This document shows, piece by piece, positions 59,929 through 64,000 of a stretch of 64,000 nucleotides of DNA. Each line of letters opens with the position of its first letter. Within the stretch, counting starts at the first letter, position 1. Below the pieces are notes generated by a model. The model saw only the letters and a list, made by a program, of their open reading frames with translations, ran no database searches and had not been told where the DNA came from. The stretch spans positions 1,504,593 through 1,568,592 of the forward strand of contig NZ_KI391954.1 of assembly GCF_000185725.2 (NCBI RefSeq), read 5' to 3'. The translations under genes were made by a program, and so were the position numbers. This DNA comes from Segniliparus rugosus ATCC BAA-974 (GTDB lineage: Bacteria > Actinomycetota > Actinomycetes > Mycobacteriales > Mycobacteriaceae).

Positions 59929-60848
59929 CACTGTCCTTCGAGGTGGGCTTTGGCGGCGGCGATCATCTCCGGGGTCATCGGGAAACGGGCCCCGCCCACC
60001 CCGACAGTCTTCTCGGTGAGCTCGGGGTCCGGCCAGATCTGGCGCAAAAGCGGCTCGGGCAGGCCCCGGCGCTGCCACTCGCGCGGGTAGCCGATGGAAA
60101 CCTCCTCGAACCGGACCCCGTCGTACCAGGTCGTGCGCGGAATGTGCAGATGCCCGTATACCACCGCCGCCGCGTTGTATTTGACGTGCCAGTCGGCGGT
60201 CGCCGTGGTGCCGCACCACAGGCAGAACTCGCGCGGATGCAGCACGCGGGTGGGCTCGCGCAACAGCGGCCAATGGTTGATGAGGATCTTCGGCTCGGCG
60301 GGGTCGAGCGCGTCCAGCCGCTTGGCCGCCTTCGCCACCAAGGCCCGGCACCACGAGTCCCTGCTCGGGTACGGCTCGGCGGAGAGCAGGTACTCGTCGG
60401 AGGCCACCACGTTCTTCGACCGGGCGTACGCGAGGGCCTGGAGTTTGTCGGCCGTGCCTTTGGGCAGGAAGGTGTAGTCGTAGAGCAAGAAGAGCGGCAC
60501 GATCCGCACCGGGCCGCCGTCCCCCTCCCACAGCGGGTAGATGTCCTCGGGGGTGACCACGTCGATCTCCCGGCACTGCGAGACGTAGTACTCGTACCGC
60601 GCCTGGCCGAACATCTGCACCGGGTCGCTCGAGGTGGTGTAAAGCTCGTGGTTGCCGGGGACCCAGATCACCTTCGCGAAGCGTTTGCGCAGGAGCTCCA
60701 GCGCCCACCGCACGTCGTGCACCTTCTCGGCGACGTCGCCCGCGACGATGAGCCAATCCCCTGGGTCCTCTGGGTGGATGGACTCTGTGATCGGCTTGTT
60801 GCCCCGGTGTCCGACGTGCAGATCGCTCACGGCCCAGAGTTTTGGCAT
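59928..60848 (-). CDS. Metallophosphoesterase (Rv2795c-like)
   Basis: 306 residues. Metal ligands: 'AVSDLHVGH', 'IVAGDVAEKV', 'VPGNHELYTT', 'INHWPLL' and 'VYGHLHIPRTTWYDG'. It is the conserved upstream partner of pptT in mycolate actinobacteria (Rv2795c; PptH). The M. tuberculosis PptH removes phosphopantetheine from carrier proteins, opposing PptT, so an acyl-carrier-protein hydrolase role is likely. ATG 60848 begins MPKLWAVSDLHVGH. Confidence 0.92.
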   Translation of the reverse strand: MPKLWAVSDLHVGHRGNKPITESIHPEDPGDWLIVAGDVAEKVHDVRWALELLRKRFAKVIWVPGNHELYTTSSDPVQMFGQARYEYYVSQCREIDVVTPEDIYPLWEGDGGPVRIVPLFLLYDYTFLPKGTADKLQALAYARSKNVVASDEYLLSAEPYPSRDSWCRALVAKAAKRLDALDPAEPKILINHWPLLREPTRVLHPREFCLWCGTTATADWHVKYNAAAVVYGHLHIPRTTWYDGVRFEEVSIGYPREWQRRGLPEPLLRQIWPDPELTEKTVGVGGARFPMTPEMIAAAKAHLEGQ

Positions 60849-60876
60849 TCTTCCAAGGTAGCCGACCGGGGCGGGA

Positions 60877-60914
60877 ACGGCCAAGCCCCCCGGCCGGGCC
60901 GGGGGCTTGGCCGT
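60877..60914 (-). terminator. GC-rich hairpin terminator
   Basis: 14-bp arms ACGGCCAAGCCCCC / GGGGGCTTGGCCGT with a 10-base loop. It lies 10 bases after the stop of the secreted-protein gene on the minus strand and upstream of the phosphoesterase start, so it separates the two. Confidence 0.8.
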
Positions 60915-60924
60915 CAGCTGCGGC

Positions 60925-61431
60925 TCACTTGCGCCAGGAGTCGTTGATGTAGGTCTTGTCCCCGGCGATGAGGAATTGGGTGTAGCCGTTGCGCGTGCAG
61001 AACACGCCGCCCTCCGGGGTGGTCGCGCACTTCGAGCCGCCCAGCTCCAGGTAGTTGTCAGTCGGCAGGACCCGCTGCGCCTCGCCCTCCTCGTTCGAGA
61101 ACCGCAACTGCTTGGTGTTGTCGAAGTGCGGGGCGTTGTCGCCGGTGAACCAGCCGATCTGGTTCGTGCCTGCCGGGGAGTCCGGGATCGCGCCGGTGCA
61201 GCCGAAGCTGCCGTCCTCCCAGATCCCGCAGTCCAGCCCGGACGGCGTGGAGAACCACACGCCGCGCTGGCCCGCGACGCGGTAGCCCTCGAAATCCTGC
61301 TTCACGTACCGGGTGATGTCCGGGTACGGGTTTTTCGGCTCGTCCGGCTTGGCTCCCGCCAAGGGCGCGAGCCCCGTCGTCGCCGCGATCACAGAACCGG
61401 CGAGCGCCATCGCGCGAAAAATCGGCCGCAT
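60925..61431 (-). CDS. Secreted Cys-containing protein, unknown
   Basis: 168 residues from the ATG at 61431 (AAGGA 7 bases upstream). The signal peptide MRPIFRAMALAGSVIAATTG is cleaved near 'PLAGA-KPDEP'. The mature part 'FEGYRVAGQRGVWFSTPSGL' then 'DCGIWEDGSFGCTGAIPD' and 'GGSKCATTPEGGVFCTRNGY' holds two pairs of Cys, probably two disulfides. The pattern recurs in secreted mycobacterial proteins of unknown role. Confidence 0.8.
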   Translation of the reverse strand: MRPIFRAMALAGSVIAATTGLAPLAGAKPDEPKNPYPDITRYVKQDFEGYRVAGQRGVWFSTPSGLDCGIWEDGSFGCTGAIPDSPAGTNQIGWFTGDNAPHFDNTKQLRFSNEEGEAQRVLPTDNYLELGGSKCATTPEGGVFCTRNGYTQFLIAGDKTYINDSWRK

Positions 61432-61505
61432 GAAGGATCCTTCCAGCATCGATGAGGCCCCCCTGATCGTGGCCTCCCTGCAAGCAGAAAGTACCACAAC
61501 CCGGC

Positions 61506-61557
61506 CTAGAGGGCGAGGCGCTTCTTCCTGGCTAGAGGGCGAGGTACTTCTTCGTCT
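61506..61557. repeat. 26-bp tandem duplication at a gene end
   Basis: CTAGAGGGCGAGG-x-x-CTTCTTC occurs at 61506-61531 and 61532-61557. Each copy begins with the complement of a TAG stop, so the stop and last codons of the isocitrate-lyase-like gene are repeated after its real end. Confidence 0.88.
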
Positions 61558-62374
61558 CGATGATCTCCTCGCGCTCCTTGAAAGAGACCATCTCGTCCTT
61601 CAGCGCGGAGCTGTCGCCGTCCCGCTTGATGGCCTCGAGCGTCCTCCGGCACGCGGTGATCGTCGCGCGCTGCAAGTCCGACGGGATGATGATGAGCCGG
61701 TAGCCCAGCTCCCTGAGCCGGTCGCGCGGCACGATCGGAGTCTTGCCGCTGAAGAACATGTTGATCAGCTTGGGCTGCGGGATCAGCCGCGCGATCTCCT
61801 CGATCTGCTCCACCGTCTCGGGGGCCTCGACGAAGATGCAGTCCGCGCCCGCGTCCAGGTAGGCGTGCGCCCGGTCGATGGCGGCGGAGAAGCTCTCCGA
61901 CGCGATGGCGTCGGTCCGGGCGATGAGCACGAAGTCCGGGTCGGTCTGCGCCGCCTTCACCGCGCGGACTTTGTGCGTCATCTCCTCCACTGAGACCAGC
62001 GTCTTGTCGTCGAGGTGGCCGCAACGCTTCGGGAAGGTCTGGTCCTCGATGTGCAGCCCGGCCACGCCGATCCGCTCGTAGGTCTGGACCATGCGGGAGG
62101 CGTTGATCTGGTTGCCGAACCCGGTGTCCCCGTCGGCGATGATCGGCACCGAAGTCACCATCGCCATGTGCTCGTAGCGGGTGACGACCTCGCTGAAGCT
62201 CAGAATGCCCAGGTCGGGGAAGCCCGCGCTGCGCGAGATCGCGCCGCCGGACCCGTAGATGAGGTCGAATCCGGCTTCTTCGACCAGTTTGGCGGTCAAT
62301 CCGTCGAATGCCCCAGGGGCGACGTGGATGTCGTCGCCGTTGATCATCGCGCGTAGCCTGCTTGTCACCGACAT
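61532..62374 (-). CDS. Isocitrate lyase/PEP mutase-family enzyme
   Basis: 280 residues, (beta/alpha)8 barrel. 'IIADGDTGFGNQINASRMVQ' binds Mg2+, 'IEDQTFPKRCGHLDDKTLVS' carries the K-R-C-G-H catalytic loop, and 'LIARTDAIA' is conserved. Members include 2-methylisocitrate lyase, oxaloacetate decarboxylase and carboxyvinyl-phosphonate mutase; the exact reaction cannot be assigned. The KRCGH Cys favours a C-C lyase. AAGGAGG precedes the ATG at 62374. Confidence 0.9.
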   Translation of the reverse strand: MSVTSRLRAMINGDDIHVAPGAFDGLTAKLVEEAGFDLIYGSGGAISRSAGFPDLGILSFSEVVTRYEHMAMVTSVPIIADGDTGFGNQINASRMVQTYERIGVAGLHIEDQTFPKRCGHLDDKTLVSVEEMTHKVRAVKAAQTDPDFVLIARTDAIASESFSAAIDRAHAYLDAGADCIFVEAPETVEQIEEIARLIPQPKLINMFFSGKTPIVPRDRLRELGYRLIIIPSDLQRATITACRRTLEAIKRDGDSSALKDEMVSFKEREEIIETKKYLAL

Positions 62375-62701
62375 CGGCTCGTCCTCCTTAGCGTTCGGGT
62401 GTCGCCAACCACTCAAGCACGCCGCCCGGACCCGCCGACGCGCCACCCCCTCGCCCCGGCCCGAAGCCCGCTCCCCCGACATTCGAACGTGATCTGCGGC
62501 ATATCGAGAACAGAGCAGCCTCCGTTGTCGGTCGAGGCCGAAAGAATGCGGCTTCGGGGCTGCGCCGCGTCAAAAATCACGGGACGCCCACAGCTGCGAC
62601 GCGGAGCGTCCGGAACGGGACGGCGGCGGCACCTCAGCTCCGCGCCCCGCCTCCTCTGCCCGTCCGCCTCGACGGCTCAGAGGCGGACGGGCAGAGGCTC
62701 C
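62375..62701. other. Gene-free region with terminator
   Basis: 327 bases between two minus-strand genes. No plausible coding sequence is seen. It must hold the promoter of the lyase gene. A TTGACG (62568-62573) with a CATTCT 19 bp away is the only weak candidate. At 62653-62697 there is an 18-bp perfect stem (CCTCTGCCCGTCCGCCTC) with a 9-base loop, the terminator of the nitroreductase gene whose stop is at 62702. Confidence 0.7.
62653..62697 (-). terminator. Hairpin terminator after nitroreductase
   Basis: Perfect 18-bp inverted repeat (62653-62670 with 62680-62697), loop GACGGCTCA, 4 bases past the nitroreductase stop on the minus strand. Confidence 0.88.
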
Positions 62702-63373
62702 TCAGGCGAGCGTCTCGCCCCAGCTGTCCCAATGCGTGATGGCCTCCACCGGGGTCGCGCGCTCGGCGGGCTTGAAGTCCGTGCCGAGGGTGTACGCCAC
62801 CGGCAGCAGCGCCACCTGCACCACGTTCTCCGGTATGCCCAGAATCTGGCGCGCCTCGGCCTCGTGGAACAAGTGCAAGGTGGTCCAGACGCTGCCGAGG
62901 CCGCGCGAGCGCAGCGCCAGCGAGAAGCTCCACGCCGCCGGGATGATCGAGCCGTAGAACGCGGCGAGCGAGCCGTCGGGCAGATCGCGCACCGGCACGT
63001 CGGCCTTGATCGCCGGAATCACGAACAGCGGGGCCCGCTGCAGGTTCTGCGCCAAATACTGGGCGCTGCCGACCACCCTGCCCTGCTGCCCGGGGATCTG
63101 CGCGGGATCCACATTGCCCGCGTACGCGGACCAGGACTTGCGGTACAGCTCGGCGAGCGCGTCCTTTTTCGCCTGGTCCTCGACAACGATCCACTGCCAG
63201 CCCTGGGCGTTGGAACCGGTCGGGGCCTGCACGGCGAGGCGCAACGCCGCCAGCACGACCTCCTTGGGCACCGGCCGGTCGAAATCGAGGCGTTTGCGCA
63301 CCGACCGGGTCGTGGACAGCACCCAGTCGATCGGGCCGGTGTCGGGGAGCGCGGAAAGGTCAGGTCGGGTCAT
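62702..63373 (-). CDS. Nitroreductase-family FMN oxidoreductase
   Basis: 223 residues. 'VLSTTRSVRKRLDFDRPVPK' and 'QAPTGSNAQGWQWIVVED' are the FMN-binding motifs of the nitroreductase fold, and 'GSIIPAAWSFSLALRSRGLG' and 'GIPENVVQVALLPVAY' complete it. It uses NAD(P)H or another donor to reduce nitro- or quinone-type compounds as a dimer. The ATG at 63373 is chosen; an apparent upstream continuation comes from a frameshifted gene before it. It ends in a strong terminator. Confidence 0.9.
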   Translation of the reverse strand: MTRPDLSALPDTGPIDWVLSTTRSVRKRLDFDRPVPKEVVLAALRLAVQAPTGSNAQGWQWIVVEDQAKKDALAELYRKSWSAYAGNVDPAQIPGQQGRVVGSAQYLAQNLQRAPLFVIPAIKADVPVRDLPDGSLAAFYGSIIPAAWSFSLALRSRGLGSVWTTLHLFHEAEARQILGIPENVVQVALLPVAYTLGTDFKPAERATPVEAITHWDSWGETLA

Positions 63374-63402
63374 GCCGCCACTGTAGTCCTGCTCCTCCCC
63401 GG

Positions 63403-64000
63403 TCAGCCCTGCCGCGCGGCGGCGAGGTCGTAGACGGCGAACGGGCCGATCTGGCCGGGGGGCGTAGTGTGCCTTGACCCAGTCCTCGACCTGCCTGGCA
63501 AATGGGTTTTTCTCGCCGTCCGGCGCCCCGGGCTCGGACTGCGCCCCTGCCCCGGACCGCCCTGCTCCGGGTTTCTGATCACTGTGAGGCTGGGCGATGT
63601 AGTAGCGCACCTTGCCCTGCTCGACCAGGCGCGCGAACTGGTCCAGCGTGATCGGCGAGTCTCTGCCCCCGAACCCGCCGAGCGCCATCACCGCGACCTT
63701 GTCCTCCAGGATGAAGGGAGTCGCCCCGAACGAGGCGGTGACCGCCGCCGCCCACCGCGTGCCCGCCGAGCGCACCATCGCGTGCAGCTCCGGCGGGATC
63801 TGGGCTTCGGGCCTGCGCCGCGCCTCCTTGGACTCGGCCCCGAACTGCGCGAGCGGCCCGTCCGCCCAGTTCGGCCCCGGCAGGGGCATGCCGCCGGACT
63901 TCGGCACGACGACGTTCTCCAGCGCCACAGCCGCCGACCCGCCCAACGAGGCGGCCAGCGCGACGAGGCCGACGAGGAGCTGCGCCCTCCTCGCGCGGAC
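63403..64000 (-). CDS. C-terminus of GT39-type membrane glycosyltransferase, frameshifted near end
   Basis: The gene enters from the right edge. A last transmembrane helix ('AQLLVGLVALAASLGGSAAV') is followed by an extracytoplasmic domain: 'TRWAAAVTASFGATPFILED', 'KVAVMALGGFGGRDSPITLD', 'QFARLVEQGKVRYYIAQPHS', the pattern of actinobacterial family-39 mannosyl/polyprenyl-phosphate glycosyltransferases. The expected C-terminus 'GQIGPFAVYDLAAARQG' is in another frame after a run of six G (63457-63462); removing one G restores it and places the stop at 63403. Either a homopolymer error or a real late frameshift. Confidence 0.75.

Noticed and set aside
62543..62573. Third MerR-like promoter (19-bp spacer) upstream of the isocitrate-lyase-like gene
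   Set aside because: The hexamers are weak and the spacer lacks a convincing palindrome.

Overview
The window is about 64 kb of high-GC actinobacterial chromosome, densely packed with genes (many ATGA, GTGA and TGATG start/stop overlaps). Gene content and order point to a mycolate-type actinobacterium (Mycobacteriales, outside Mycobacterium proper). Blocks match the M. tuberculosis order I recall: Rv3027c-Rv3026c-iscS-mnmA-Rv3015c-ligA (25.3-15.7 kb), recN-nadK-tlyA-Rv1693-Rv1692-Rv1691-tyrS-mpg (26.6-34.2 kb), Rv1683 (43.4-46.4 kb), argF-argR-argG-argH (54.2-50.2 kb), the Rv3405c/Rv3406 pair (56.7-58.3 kb) and truB-pptT-Rv2795c (58.4-60.8 kb). Three F420-type oxidoreductases fit this. Segniliparus or a relative is possible, but the species cannot be fixed from sequence alone.

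Layout. 0-15 kb: accessory oxidoreductases, lipoproteins and small regulators (OhrR-like, TetR, a MerR-type promoter), a methyltransferase, a 5'-nucleotidase, then an F420 enzyme and dihydropyrimidinase for pyrimidine or hydantoin breakdown. 15-26 kb: DNA ligase, peroxide defence (ahpC-ahpD), tRNA thiolation (iscS-mnmA) and an OlsB/OlsA-like acyltransferase pair. 26-34 kb: the recN to mpg informational block. 34-50 kb: the most unusual part. It holds seven or eight copies of a small membrane-protein family that I do not recognise, interleaved with a DUF1254 lipoprotein, a PrpF-type isomerase, a lipase/acyl-CoA-ligase fusion and an HNH protein. It also holds a short cluster behind a SoxR-like box that encodes a PPOX-type reductase, a frameshifted cofactor-free quinolone dioxygenase homologue and a methyltransferase. 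50-56 kb: arginine operon with an ARG-box promoter and a DtxR-family regulator. 56-64 kb: aquaporin, the Rv3405c/Rv3406 pair, truB-pptT, secreted and metabolic enzymes, and the end of a GT39 glycosyltransferase.

Patterns across the window. (1) Several promoters place the -10 box 6-7 bases before ATG, predicting leaderless mRNAs (argF, the DtxR gene, HNH gene, an F420 oxidoreductase). (2) Short tandem duplications of 24-63 bp lie at gene 3' ends, several of them copying a stop codon. (3) Three otherwise good genes carry single frameshifts, two of them in G/C runs. They may be real decay or sequencing errors. No tRNA, rRNA, IS element, prophage or CRISPR array was seen.
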